The position numbers and the translations under genes are program-made. From Salinimicrobium catena (GTDB lineage: Bacteria; Bacteroidota; Bacteroidia; Flavobacteriales; Flavobacteriaceae), in the NCBI RefSeq assembly GCF_900102915.1, contig NZ_FNGG01000008.1:1-64000 (forward strand): a DNA stretch of 64,000 nt. Direction: 5' to 3'. Below the pieces are notes generated by a model, which ran no database searches, had not been told where the DNA came from, and was given only the letters and a program-made list of their open reading frames with translations. Shown piece after piece: positions 41,575 to 50,043 of the stretch. Position 1 is the first letter of the stretch, and each line of letters begins with the position of its first letter.

Positions 41575-41704
41575 GATCCTTTGTTCCGGAAGCTAACACT
41601 CCCATTTTCAATGATTTATATGCCTTTTAGAAATTAAGCTTTTAAGGCCCGCAAAGATACCAACTATTATTCGTTTTCTAAAACCTGAATAATTCCATGA
41701 TCTT

Positions 41705-41744
41705 CAAATAAGAAAAAGCCCCGAAAACATCATTTTCGAGGCCT
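41705..41744 (-). terminator. Terminator downstream of the GlmU-like gene
   Basis: On the minus strand AGGCCTCGAAAA and TTTTCGGGGCTT form a 12-bp stem (two G-U pairs), followed by TTTTCTTATTT. It lies 36 bp after the stop at 41780. Confidence 0.85.
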
Positions 41745-41745
41745 C

Positions 41746-41769
41746 TTGATCATTGATCACTGATCATTG
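41746..41769. repeat. Triple TGATCA-type repeat
   Basis: TTGATCATTGATCACTGATC and the next bases ATTG contain three TGATCA or TGATCAC words in 24 bp, next to the terminator at 41705-41744. The palindromic words could be chance low complexity; similar word arrays occur in other spacers here. Confidence 0.4.
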
Positions 41770-41779
41770 TTAATTGTAT

Positions 41780-42952
41780 TTATCCTCTCCTGTATTTCTG
41801 GGTCTGTTCAAAAACCTCTTCCAGAATAGCCTTATCTTCCTCTGAAAATTCGATATCCCTTCTGGCCATTACCTTTTCAGCTACTTCAAAGGCCTTAACT
41901 GTTTTGTAAGTAGTAGTGCCTCCGCTCCCGCCCCAGCTAAAGCTCGGAATGAAATTCCGCGGAAAACCAGCTCCAAAGATGTTCGCGCTCACGCCTACCA
42001 CCGTTCCGGTATTGAACATGGTATTGATCCCGCATTTGCTGTGGTCTCCCATCATTAATCCACAAAATTGCAATCCTGTGGGAGCGAATCTTTCCGAAGA
42101 ATAATCCCACAGGCGCACTTCAGCGTAATTGTTCTTCAAATTTGAGGTATTGGTATCTGCACCAAGATTACACCACTCCCCTAATACAGAATTCCCAAGA
42201 AAACCATCATGTCCTTTATTCGAATATCCAAAAATGACAGAATTGTTCACCTCTCCCCCAACTTTACTATGCGGACCGACAGTGGTAGGTCCGTAAATTT
42301 TTGCTCCCAACTTCAAAGTGGCGTGGTCACACATGGCCAGTGGCCCGCGCACAATGCTGCCTTCCATGATCTCGGCCCCGGCAGCTACATAAACGGGCCC
42401 TTGAGAAGCATTGATGATCGCACACTCCATTTTGGCACCTTCCTCCAAAAACACATTTTCAGGAGCTATTACCTGATTGGTCGAAGAGATCGGTTGACTT
42501 TTCCTGTCTCGGGTCAGCTCTTCGAAATCTGCAGCAATGGCCTCTCCGTTCAGGCTGAATATATCCCAGGTGTTCTGAATAAAAAATGGCTTTCCTTCCA
42601 GTTCAATAGAAGTACAGGATTCAAAGTCTACATCCTGATCTTCATAGGCGAAAAAGGCTACGATATCTTCCTCATGAAAAATAGCTTCTCCCGGCTGCAG
42701 GTTGCTGATTTGTTCCACCAGTTCGGCCGTCGGCAAAAAAGCCGCGTTGATCATCACGTTCTCCTCCATTTCCACCATGGGCCATTTCCCTGAAAGATAA
42801 TCTTCTGTAATAGTCGAGGTGGTTGTATTTAAGATCTTTTCCCACTTTTCGCGAATGGTCATAATCCCTATGCGGATATCGGCGACAGGTCGGGTGAAGG
42901 TAAAAGGCAGCAACTGGTTTCTGGCAGCACCGTCAAAGAGTATGTAATTCAT
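41780..42952 (-). CDS. GlmU-family protein with degenerate nucleotidyltransferase half
   Basis: About 390 residues. The N-terminal part starts MNYILFDGAARNQLLPFTFT and RPVADIRIGIMTIREKW. It resembles a sugar nucleotidyltransferase fold but lacks the usual GxGTRxxP loop. The C-terminal half is a left-handed beta-helix of hexapeptide repeats (AIINASQGPVYVAAGAEIME, then TVGPHSKVGGEVNNSVIFGY). This is a conserved Bacteroidota protein annotated as GlmU-like; its substrate is unknown, and without the loop it may not transfer nucleotides. The frame extends to 43027, but MNYILFDG is the family start. Confidence 0.85.
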   Translation of the reverse strand: MNYILFDGAARNQLLPFTFTRPVADIRIGIMTIREKWEKILNTTTSTITEDYLSGKWPMVEMEENVMINAAFLPTAELVEQISNLQPGEAIFHEEDIVAFFAYEDQDVDFESCTSIELEGKPFFIQNTWDIFSLNGEAIAADFEELTRDRKSQPISSTNQVIAPENVFLEEGAKMECAIINASQGPVYVAAGAEIMEGSIVRGPLAMCDHATLKLGAKIYGPTTVGPHSKVGGEVNNSVIFGYSNKGHDGFLGNSVLGEWCNLGADTNTSNLKNNYAEVRLWDYSSERFAPTGLQFCGLMMGDHSKCGINTMFNTGTVVGVSANIFGAGFPRNFIPSFSWGGSGGTTTYKTVKAFEVAEKVMARRDIEFSEEDKAILEEVFEQTQKYRRG

Positions 42953-43033
42953 GAAGTTGGTTCTTTTTAAGGTAAAGGTACAAGTAAATTTAAAAAGGGA
43001 AAATGCCCTGCACCCACGGCATTCCAAAATAAT

Positions 43034-43069
43034 TCATAAAAAAAGCCTCCGCATTGGGAGGCTTTAAAA
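43034..43069 (-). terminator. Terminator downstream of rpmE2
   Basis: On the minus strand AAAGCCTCC and GGAGGCTTT pair around CAATGC, followed by TTTTTTTATG. It lies 18 bp after the rpmE2 stop. Confidence 0.88.
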
Positions 43070-43086
43070 ATATGATCTGCGGGAAA

Positions 43087-43338
43087 TTACTTTTTGAATT
43101 TCGCGTATTTGTTCTTGAACTTATCGATACGACCGGCAGTATCCAGTAATTTAGCTTTACCAGTGTAGAATGGGTGAGAAGTTCTGGAAATCTCCAATTT
43201 CACCAAAGGATATTCCTCACCATCAACTTCAATAGTCTCTTTTGTGTTCGCGGTAGACTTAGTGATAAAAACCTCGTCGTTCGACATGTCTTTAAACGCT
43301 ACCAATCTATAATTTTCCGGATGGATTCCCTGCTTCAT
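43087..43338 (-). CDS. rpmE2: 50S ribosomal protein L31, type B
   Basis: An 83-residue large-subunit protein. It starts [20 protein letters not shown], with the late [20 protein letters not shown] and a basic end [10 protein letters not shown]. The zinc cysteines of type A L31 are absent, so this is the zinc-free type B form that supports bridge B1b without zinc. It has its own promoter (43377-43406) and terminator (43034-43069). Confidence 0.97.
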   Translation of the reverse strand: MKQGIHPENYRLVAFKDMSNDEVFITKSTANTKETIEVDGEEYPLVKLEISRTSHPFYTGKAKLLDTAGRIDKFKNKYAKFKK

Positions 43339-43376
43339 CTCTTTATTCTTTAAAATCTTGTAATTTTTTCGAGGTG

Positions 43377-43406
43377 CAAATTTAATTAATTTTTATAAAA
43401 CAACAA
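43377..43406 (-). promoter_or_regulatory. Promoter of rpmE2
   Basis: On the minus strand TTG (43404-43406), 19 bases, then TAAATTTG (43377-43384). It lies 39 bp upstream of the start codon and fits the Bacteroidota consensus. Confidence 0.6.
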
Positions 43407-43441
43407 GTATTACAAATATATTTTTCACCTCTCATCAAACT

Positions 43442-43474
43442 TTACACCACGTGTGTAACGTTTTCCTATATTTG
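43442..43474 (+). promoter_or_regulatory. Putative promoter with inverted repeat, DUF4199 gene
   Basis: TATATTTG (43467-43474) matches TAnnTTTG. Just upstream, TTACAC-CACGT-GTGTAA (43442-43458) is a perfect 6-bp inverted repeat around five bases, placed where the -33 region should be. No TTTG is found there, so the site may bind a regulator. Confidence 0.45.
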
Positions 43475-43511
43475 CTTACCAACTGTAATTATCAACCAAA
43501 TGTAATGTTTT

Positions 43512-44042
43512 ATGGAAACTCAGCAAGCCAAAGCAAGCAAATTTGTTCTTAATTACGGTTTAATCCTTGGTATTATCATGGTCGTTCTCGGGGTGATCAT
43601 GTATGTAGCCAATTATCACCTGGACCCGCACTGGTCATTTTCGGTCATTAGTTTTGCCATTTTTATTGCCGTGGTTTTCTACGGAGTGAAAGCGTTTAAA
43701 AATGAGAACGGCGGATTTCTCACTATTGGAGAAGCCATTAAAGTTGGTGTAGGAATTGCGCTTATCGCCGGAATTATTTCCGCGATCTGGGCTTTTATTC
43801 TTTCCACTTATGTTGAACCCGACTATATGGCTCAAATGGCAGAGATGCAGCGGGAAAAAATGGTGGAGCGTTTCCCCGAAATGACAGACCAGCAACTGGA
43901 TAAAGCTGCCGAAATGAATTCCACTTTCATGAAACCCTGGTTCACCTCTGCAGTTACCATAGTGAGTAATTTATTGTTTGGCCTGTTGACAGGTCTGGTT
44001 GCCGGACTTATCATGAAGCAAAAAAGGCCTTACGACGTTTAA
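43512..44042 (+). CDS. DUF4199 membrane protein
   Basis: A 176-residue inner-membrane protein with four hydrophobic helices: FVLNYGLILGIIMVVLGVIM, FSVISFAIFIAVVFYGVKAF, GVGIALIAGIISAIWAFILS and, near the C-terminus, LLFGLLTGLVAGLIM. The NENGGFLTIGEAIKVG loop is the DUF4199 hallmark. Function is unknown. In Bacteroidota DUF4199 genes commonly precede a family 2 glycosyltransferase, as here (10 bp gap), so a role in envelope glycan or lipid-linked sugar handling is inferred. Confidence 0.88.
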   Translation: METQQAKASKFVLNYGLILGIIMVVLGVIMYVANYHLDPHWSFSVISFAIFIAVVFYGVKAFKNENGGFLTIGEAIKVGVGIALIAGIISAIWAFILSTYVEPDYMAQMAEMQREKMVERFPEMTDQQLDKAAEMNSTFMKPWFTSAVTIVSNLLFGLLTGLVAGLIMKQKRPYDV

Positions 44043-44052
44043 AAAATAGTGC

Positions 44053-45012
44053 ATGCAGTTATCTATCGTCATCCCGCTTCTTAACGAAGAAGAATCCTTG
44101 AACGAGTTATATAATTGGATCGCGTCTGTGATGCGGTCCAATTCTTTTTCTTATGAGATCCTGTTCATCGATGACGGCAGTACAGACGATTCCTGGAAGA
44201 TCATCAAAAAGATAGCTGCGGAAGATCCCTTTGTGAAAGGAATTAAGTTCAACCGCAACTACGGAAAATCCCAGGCCCTGCACGTAGGTTTCGAAAAAGC
44301 CGAAGGCGACGTCATCATCACCATGGATGCCGACCTGCAGGACAACCCTGAAGAAATTCCGGAGTTGTACGACCTGGTGAGCGCGCAGGGTTACGATCTC
44401 ATCTCGGGCTGGAAGAAAAAACGCTATGATTCTGTGCTTTCCAAAAACCTGCCGTCCAAATTATTCAATGCAGCCGCCCGAAAGACCTCAGGATTAAAGC
44501 TACACGATTTTAACTGCGGACTCAAGGCCTATCGCAAGGCGGTGGTAAAGAATATAGATGTGTACGGTGAAATGCACCGTTACATTCCTGTTTTGGCGAA
44601 GAATGCGGGTTATTCCAGAATTGATGAAAAGGTGGTGCAACACCAGGCCCGCAAATACGGAAAAACAAAATTTGGCGCTGAACGTTTCATAAACGGTTTT
44701 CTCGACCTCATCACCATCTGGTTCCTGTCTAAGTTCGGAAAGCGCCCCATGCACCTTTTTGGCGCCCTGGGAGTGCTGATGTTCTTCTTCGGATTCATTT
44801 CCGCGGCATGGATAGGTGCTTCAAAGCTGTACAAGCTTTATCACGGCCTGCCCAGCATTTTGGTGACCGATAATCCGTGGTTCTATATTTCCCTTACCAG
44901 CATGATCCTTGGAACGCTGTTATTCCTTGCCGGTTTCCTTGGAGAATTGATCCTTAGGAGCAGCCGGGAACAGGAACGATACCGCATTAGCGAAACTACC
45001 GGCCAGTTTTAA
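44053..45012 (+). CDS. Family 2 glycosyltransferase (polyprenyl-phosphate sugar synthase type)
   Basis: A 319-residue membrane-bound GT2 enzyme. The GT-A domain starts MQLSIVIPLLNEEESLNEL, with EILFIDDGSTDDSW and the metal-binding MDADLQDNPEEIPEL. HDFNCGLKAYRKAV marks the acceptor region, and two membrane helices close the protein (LFGALGVLMFFFGFISAAWI, then SLTSMILGTLLFLAGFLGEL). The family transfers a sugar from a nucleotide donor to undecaprenyl phosphate (DPM/GtrB type); the sugar is unknown. It lies 10 bp after the DUF4199 gene and 53 bp before the phosphohexomutase gene. Confidence 0.88.
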   Translation: MQLSIVIPLLNEEESLNELYNWIASVMRSNSFSYEILFIDDGSTDDSWKIIKKIAAEDPFVKGIKFNRNYGKSQALHVGFEKAEGDVIITMDADLQDNPEEIPELYDLVSAQGYDLISGWKKKRYDSVLSKNLPSKLFNAAARKTSGLKLHDFNCGLKAYRKAVVKNIDVYGEMHRYIPVLAKNAGYSRIDEKVVQHQARKYGKTKFGAERFINGFLDLITIWFLSKFGKRPMHLFGALGVLMFFFGFISAAWIGASKLYKLYHGLPSILVTDNPWFYISLTSMILGTLLFLAGFLGELILRSSREQERYRISETTGQF

Positions 45013-45034
45013 TTCCCTTTCCCACATAAATCCT

Positions 45035-45042
45035 TATTTTTG
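45035..45042 (+). promoter_or_regulatory. Putative -7 box of the phosphohexomutase gene
   Basis: TATTTTTG matches TAnnTTTG, 23 bp before the ATG at 45066. No TTTG at the -33 spacing was found. Confidence 0.4.
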
Positions 45043-45065
45043 TTGCTGAAAAAAATGCAACCAAA

Positions 45066-46796
45066 ATGAGTTATTACGATATAAAAAGCAAGGCAGAGGC
45101 CTGGCTGAAGCCTTCTTTTGATGAAGAAACCCAAAAGGAGGTTCGGGAAATGCTGGAGAAGGACTCCAATGAACTAAAAGAAAGTTTTTACAGGGACCTG
45201 GAGTTCGGTACCGGCGGAATGCGCGGTATTATGGGCGTGGGGACCAACAAGATCAACAAATACACCCTTGGTAAGAACACCCAGGGACTTTCAGATTATT
45301 TAAAGAAGCAATTCCCTGAAGAAGACCTAAAGGTGGTCATCGCTTACGATTGCCGTAATAACAGTAAGGAACTCGCACAGGTAGTGGCCGATGTTTTTTC
45401 GGCTAATGATATAAAGGTGTTCCTATTCTCGAATTTAAGACCTACGCCGGAACTTTCTTTTTCGGTAAAATATCTTGACTGCCACTGTGGGATCGTTTTG
45501 ACCGCAAGCCACAACCCACCTGAATATAACGGATACAAGGTTTACTGGCAGGACGGTGGCCAGTTGGTGCCGCCTCAGGACAAGGAGATCGTAGAACAGA
45601 TCGCTACCCTTGATTATGAGGAGATCAAGTTTGAAGCGAATAAGGATCTGATCACTTTCATAGATTCTGAAGTTGATGAAGCCTTCGCAAAAGCTTCTGT
45701 TGAGAACGGAAGCTTTGACACTTCGGCTTCAGCAAAAGATGACCTGAAGATCGTATTCACCTCGCTGCACGGCACCTCCATCACCATGATCCCAAAGGTT
45801 CTGGAACAGGCCGGTTATAAGAACGTGAGCATAGTTCAGGAACAAAAAGAACCGGACGGAAATTTTCCTACCGTAGAATCACCAAATCCGGAAGAACCGG
45901 CTGCTTTGAAAATGGCGCTTGAGCTGGCAGATAAAGAGAATGCAGACATTGTTATAGGCACAGATCCCGATAGTGACCGATTGGGGATAGCAGTTCGGGA
46001 TCGTAGTAACGAAATGGTTCTTCTAAACGGAAATCAGACGATGCTTGTCATGACCTGGTTTCTTTTAGAGCAGTGGAAAAAGCAAGGAAAGATCAATGGA
46101 AAAGAATTCGTTGGCTCCACCATTGTTTCCACTCCTATGTTAAGGATCCTGGTGCAGGATTACGGTGTAGAATACAAAGAAGGACTTACCGGCTTTAAAT
46201 GGATCGCCAAAATGATCAAGGACAATCCGGGGCTGGATTTCATTGGCGGGGGCGAGGAGAGTTTCGGGTTCATGGTAGGGGATTTTGTACGTGACAAAGA
46301 CGCGGTAACCTCTACCCTGCTTGCGTGCGAGATCGCTGCCCAGATGAAAGCCGAAGGCATCTCCTTCTATGAAAAGATGCTGGAGTTATATGTGAAATAC
46401 GGGTTCTATAAAGAAGAACTGATCTCCCTGGTCAAAAAAGGTATTGACGGGGCAGAACAGATAAAGAAGATGATGGTGGATCTAAGGGAAAACCCGCTTG
46501 CCGAAATTGGCGGCGAAAAAGTGGTTTTGGTCGAGGATTACCAAAGTTCCAAAGCTTTTGAATATGGGCTAACCGATACCGACATCAAGCCACTGGAAGT
46601 TCCAAAATCGAATGTGTTGATCTATTACACAGAGAACGGGACAAAAGTAGCTGCCCGTCCCAGCGGGACAGAACCCAAGATCAAATTCTACATAAGTGTC
46701 AATGCGCCTTTAGATTCTGTAGAGGACTTTGAAAAGATAGAAAAAGAACTTTCAGAAAAGATAGTCGCTATTCGCTCTGAGCTTAAACTGGCTTAA
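45066..46796 (+). CDS. Phospho-sugar mutase (phosphoglucomutase/phosphomannomutase)
   Basis: A 576-residue cytoplasmic enzyme of the alpha-D-phosphohexomutase family, moving phosphate between C1 and C6 of glucose or mannose. The active Ser is in VLTASHNPPEYNGYKVYW, the metal loop is GTDPDSDRLGIAV, the sugar loop is GGGEESFGFMVGDFV, and the phosphate loop is RPSGTEPKIKFYI. Length and the N-terminal GTGGMRGIMGVG block match the PgcA/PGM2 group. It stands in a cluster with a glycosyltransferase and an exporter. Confidence 0.93.
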   Translation: MSYYDIKSKAEAWLKPSFDEETQKEVREMLEKDSNELKESFYRDLEFGTGGMRGIMGVGTNKINKYTLGKNTQGLSDYLKKQFPEEDLKVVIAYDCRNNSKELAQVVADVFSANDIKVFLFSNLRPTPELSFSVKYLDCHCGIVLTASHNPPEYNGYKVYWQDGGQLVPPQDKEIVEQIATLDYEEIKFEANKDLITFIDSEVDEAFAKASVENGSFDTSASAKDDLKIVFTSLHGTSITMIPKVLEQAGYKNVSIVQEQKEPDGNFPTVESPNPEEPAALKMALELADKENADIVIGTDPDSDRLGIAVRDRSNEMVLLNGNQTMLVMTWFLLEQWKKQGKINGKEFVGSTIVSTPMLRILVQDYGVEYKEGLTGFKWIAKMIKDNPGLDFIGGGEESFGFMVGDFVRDKDAVTSTLLACEIAAQMKAEGISFYEKMLELYVKYGFYKEELISLVKKGIDGAEQIKKMMVDLRENPLAEIGGEKVVLVEDYQSSKAFEYGLTDTDIKPLEVPKSNVLIYYTENGTKVAARPSGTEPKIKFYISVNAPLDSVEDFEKIEKELSEKIVAIRSELKLA

Positions 46797-46807
46797 GCCG
46801 CTTTTGA

Positions 46808-48631
46808 ATGAATTATTTTAAAAAGATCCTTCAGTTTGCCGTACCCTACAAGAGGTTCGCGGTTCTGAACATTATTTGCAACGTTTTTTACGCCCTTTTC
46901 AGCACCTTGTCTTTCCTGGCACTTATTCCGGTGATCCAGATCCTGTTCGATAAGACCAAAAGAGTGGCCGAAGCCCCGAAATGGGAAGGCTGGGGAGGCG
47001 CAAAAGGCTATTTCACTGGAGCCTTTAATTATGAAGTGACTCAAAGGATAAACCAGGACGAGGTTTCTGCCCTGCTTTTTGTATGTGGAGTGGTGGTGGT
47101 GCTGTTCTTTCTCAAGAACATGTTCGGGTATCTTGCTGCATTTTTTATCACTTTTCTTAGAAACGGGGTTTTAAGGGATGTTCGAGATGCCATTTACGAT
47201 AAGATCCTGGCCCTGCCTGTTTCTTATTTTTCAGAAAAAAAGAAAGGAGATACCATTTCCCGCATCACGGCCGATGTGAATGAAGTGCAGACTTCTTTTC
47301 TTTCTATTCTGGAATTGATCGTTCGCGAACCGCTCACCATCATTTTTACCATTACAGCAATGTTGTTGATGAGCCCCACGCTCACTATTTTCGTCTTTAT
47401 CTTTTTGCCGATTTCCGGATTCATTATTTCGGTGATCGGGAAAAAATTGAAAAGCCAGTCCAACCTGGCACAGGAAGAGAACGGGCATTTTCTTTCGTTG
47501 GTGGAAGAAACCCTTTCAAGCCTTAAGATTGTAAAAGGTTTCAATGCCGAGGATAAATTCCGAAGCAAGTTCAGGAGTTCCACACACCGGCTCAAAAAGA
47601 TCCTTGACAGCCTTATCAACAGGCAAAATCTTGCCTCACCTACCAGTGAATTCCTGGGGATCTTTGTCATTGTGATCATTCTTTGGTTTGGCGGCAACAT
47701 GGTGCTTGTGGAAGGAACACTTGACGGTGCGACCTTTATCGCCTTCATGGGTCTCGCCTATAACATCCTTACCCCGGCAAAACAGATAAGTAAGGCGACC
47801 TATAGTGTCAAGAAAGGTGATGCAGCTGCAGAAAGGATCTTTCAGGTACTGGAAACCGAATCAAACATAGTGGACGCACCCAATGCCATTGAAAAAGAAG
47901 ATTTTGAACAGGCCGTACAGATCGAAAACATCTCTTTTAGATACGAAGACGAATATGTACTGAACAACTTCAGCATTGAGGTGCCAAAAGGTTCTACGGT
48001 GGCCCTTGTTGGCCAGTCGGGTAGCGGAAAATCGACCATTGCCAACCTCATCACCCGTTTTTACGATGTCAATGAAGGGGCGATCAAGATCGATGGTGTT
48101 GACATAAGGCAGATCAGCAAAAGATCACTGCGGAACTTGATGGGGCTTGTTACTCAAGATAGTATTCTCTTCAATGATACCATCAGGAACAATGTAAATC
48201 TTGGAAAGGAAAATGCGACCGATGAGGAGATCATCGATGCCCTGAAGATCGCAAACGCTTGGGAATTTGTAAAAGACCTGCCACAGCAACTGGAAACCAA
48301 TATTGGAGACAGCGGGAACAAACTCAGCGGCGGACAGAAACAGCGGCTTTCCATTGCACGTGCGGTGCTAAAGAATCCGCCCATTATGATCCTCGATGAG
48401 GCTACCTCGGCACTTGATACCGAAAGTGAACGCCTGGTGCAAAAAGCCCTCGAGAACATGATGAAGAACCGCACTTCTATAGTGATCGCCCACAGGCTTT
48501 CTACCATTCAAAATGCCGATAAGATCGTGGTCATGCAGAAAGGCCAGATCGTTGAACAGGGCAAACATGAAGAACTTTTAGCCAAAAGATCTACCTATCA
48601 AAAACTTGTAGAAATGCAATCCTTCGATTAG
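46808..48631 (+). CDS. ABC exporter, fused permease-ATPase (MsbA-like)
   Basis: A 607-residue half-transporter. Six membrane helices occupy about residues 15-330, followed by the ATPase: Walker A GQSGSGKSTIANLI, signature KLSGGQKQRLSIARA, Walker B MILDEATSALD and the H-loop IAHRLST. It resembles MsbA and other lipid or drug exporters that flip substrates outward as dimers; the substrate is not determined. An extra charged loop of about 40 residues (KTKRVAEAPKWEGWGG and onward) lies after helix 1. It starts 11 bp after the phosphohexomutase stop and ends at a strong terminator. Confidence 0.92.
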   Translation: MNYFKKILQFAVPYKRFAVLNIICNVFYALFSTLSFLALIPVIQILFDKTKRVAEAPKWEGWGGAKGYFTGAFNYEVTQRINQDEVSALLFVCGVVVVLFFLKNMFGYLAAFFITFLRNGVLRDVRDAIYDKILALPVSYFSEKKKGDTISRITADVNEVQTSFLSILELIVREPLTIIFTITAMLLMSPTLTIFVFIFLPISGFIISVIGKKLKSQSNLAQEENGHFLSLVEETLSSLKIVKGFNAEDKFRSKFRSSTHRLKKILDSLINRQNLASPTSEFLGIFVIVIILWFGGNMVLVEGTLDGATFIAFMGLAYNILTPAKQISKATYSVKKGDAAAERIFQVLETESNIVDAPNAIEKEDFEQAVQIENISFRYEDEYVLNNFSIEVPKGSTVALVGQSGSGKSTIANLITRFYDVNEGAIKIDGVDIRQISKRSLRNLMGLVTQDSILFNDTIRNNVNLGKENATDEEIIDALKIANAWEFVKDLPQQLETNIGDSGNKLSGGQKQRLSIARAVLKNPPIMILDEATSALDTESERLVQKALENMMKNRTSIVIAHRLSTIQNADKIVVMQKGQIVEQGKHEELLAKRSTYQKLVEMQSFD

Positions 48632-48663
48632 GCCTACAAAGACTTTCTTAAAGTACAGGAATA

Positions 48664-48697
48664 AAAAAATGGATGAAGTAGGTTCATCCATTTTTCA
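48664..48697 (+). terminator. Terminator after the ABC exporter
   Basis: AAAAAATGGATGAA and TTCATCCATTTTTC pair around GTAGG, followed by a T-rich tract. It lies 33 bp after the stop at 48631. Confidence 0.85.
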
Positions 48698-48933
48698 TTT
48701 AATCTTACCTGCCGTTTTGGGGCTAACGGAGATAAGATCTCCACTATTTGGAGCAAAAAAGATAACTTTTTCACAATGTGAAGATACTACAAAAATTCAT
48801 ACAAACAAACTTTTTGTGTATTTTATCTTTATTTTGTGTATTTCATCGATGTTTTAGTCATTTGAAAAGCTGAGATCAGGTTGGGGAATTCCTCTTATCT
48901 TTACCCTCTGAAAAAAAAGCTGCTCCCAGAAAA
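48698..48933 (+). promoter_or_regulatory. Upstream region of the second ECF sigma operon with repeats
   Basis: This 236-bp spacer has no gene. It holds an inverted repeat GGAGAT-AAG-ATCTCC (48728-48742), a second one TTCACA-A-TGTGAA (48770-48782), and a direct repeat TTTTGTGTATTTyATC at 48812-48827 and 48832-48847, exactly 20 bp apart. A -7-like TATCTTTA lies at 48896-48903. The repeats look like regulator sites, but no regulator is named. Confidence 0.45.
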
Positions 48934-49479
48934 TTGAAAAACGGCGAAGAAAAATTGTTACGTGACCTTCAGGATCCTCAAAAGCGTGATGAGGCTTTTA
49001 GAGAACTGCTGCGCCTGTACCAGGAACGGCTTTACTGGCAGATAAGAAACATCGTAAAAAACCATGAGGATGCAGATGATGTGCTCCAGAATACCTTTAT
49101 CAAGATCTACCGGAATATTGGGAAATTTAAAGGGGACAGCCAGTTGTTTTCCTGGATGTACCGTATAGCTACGAACGAATCGCTTACTTTCCTAAAAAAA
49201 AGAGCAAGAGAACTGCACATTTCTTCAGAAGAACTACAGCAACAGATCATCGATAATCTCGAAACCGATGTATATTTTGAAGGGGATAAAATTCAGCTAA
49301 AATTACAGCGGGCTATCGCAACACTTCCCGAAAAACAACAACAGGTTTTCAACATGAAGTATTTCCAGGAGTTGAAATACAAGGAAATTTCTGATATCTT
49401 AGGAACTTCAGAAGGTGCATTAAAAGCCTCCTATCACATTGCTACAAAAAAAGTAGAAGAATATTTAAAAAGCCATTAA
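48934..49479 (+). CDS. ECF-type RNA polymerase sigma factor
   Basis: A 181-residue sigma factor with regions 2 and 4 only. Region 2 shows HEDADDVLQNTFIKIYRNIG and QLFSWMYRIATNESLTFLKK; region 4 shows TLPEKQQQVFNMKYFQELKY, then EISDILGTSEGALKASYH. It would direct RNA polymerase to a small set of promoters in response to an envelope signal. The start is probably TTG (MKNGEEKLL), since no in-frame ATG precedes it. It heads a three-gene operon with a membrane protein and a Spy-like periplasmic protein, and is more divergent than the factor at 19656. Confidence 0.9.
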   Translation: MKNGEEKLLRDLQDPQKRDEAFRELLRLYQERLYWQIRNIVKNHEDADDVLQNTFIKIYRNIGKFKGDSQLFSWMYRIATNESLTFLKKRARELHISSEELQQQIIDNLETDVYFEGDKIQLKLQRAIATLPEKQQQVFNMKYFQELKYKEISDILGTSEGALKASYHIATKKVEEYLKSH

Positions 49480-49511
49480 ACCTTGCCGAGAAAATTCAGT
49501 CAAATAATCAA

Positions 49512-50042
49512 ATGAAAAAGAACGGGTTACCATACAGGAAAGATGCAGGTTTTAAAGTTCCGGAGAATTATTTTTCCAATCTTGAAGCCAGGCTAATGGC
49601 TCAGATCAATTCTGAAGAGAAGGATTCTGCCTTGCCACAAAGCTCCTCTCCCTTTAAGGTGCCCGACACTTACTTTGAAGATTTCGAGTCCCGAGTGAAC
49701 GAAAAGCTTTCCGCAGAGAGGAAAGATGTCAAGGTGGTGCCGCTGTTCAACAAAAAACACCTGTCCTATCTGGCAGGAGTTGCTGCCGTGCTGGCGGTGA
49801 TCATTAGCTCTGTGGTGTTTAACCGTTCACAGAATTTTAATTATAACGACCTGGACGTGCTGGCAGTGGAAAATTATTTGCTCGAAACCTTTGAATATAC
49901 CAGCCCCGAAGAAACACATTTACTTAAAGAAGGTGACTTCAGCTTTGCCACAACTCCCAGTTCTAACCTGGATAGGGAGGCCCTGTTGGAGTACCTGAAC
50001 GAAAACATGGAAGATCCTTCCCTCCTACTTAATGAAGAATGA
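49512..50042 (+). CDS. Putative anti-sigma membrane protein with FKVPxxYF repeats
   Basis: A 176-residue single-pass membrane protein. The cytoplasmic part has a duplicated motif: FKVPENYFSNLEARL at about residues 14-28 and FKVPDTYFEDFESRV at about residues 47-61. One helix follows (LAGVAAVLAVIISSVVF), then an acidic outer domain. Position after an ECF sigma gene and topology suggest an anti-sigma factor; no known anti-sigma domain is recognised. It ends just before the next gene (ATG at 50044). Confidence 0.7.
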   Translation: MKKNGLPYRKDAGFKVPENYFSNLEARLMAQINSEEKDSALPQSSSPFKVPDTYFEDFESRVNEKLSAERKDVKVVPLFNKKHLSYLAGVAAVLAVIISSVVFNRSQNFNYNDLDVLAVENYLLETFEYTSPEETHLLKEGDFSFATTPSSNLDREALLEYLNENMEDPSLLLNEE

Positions 50043-50043
50043 C

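Noticed and set aside
41746-41769. CRISPR-like or phage attachment repeat made of TGATCA words
   Set aside because: The words are six to eight bases with no spacers and only three copies; no cas or integrase genes are near.
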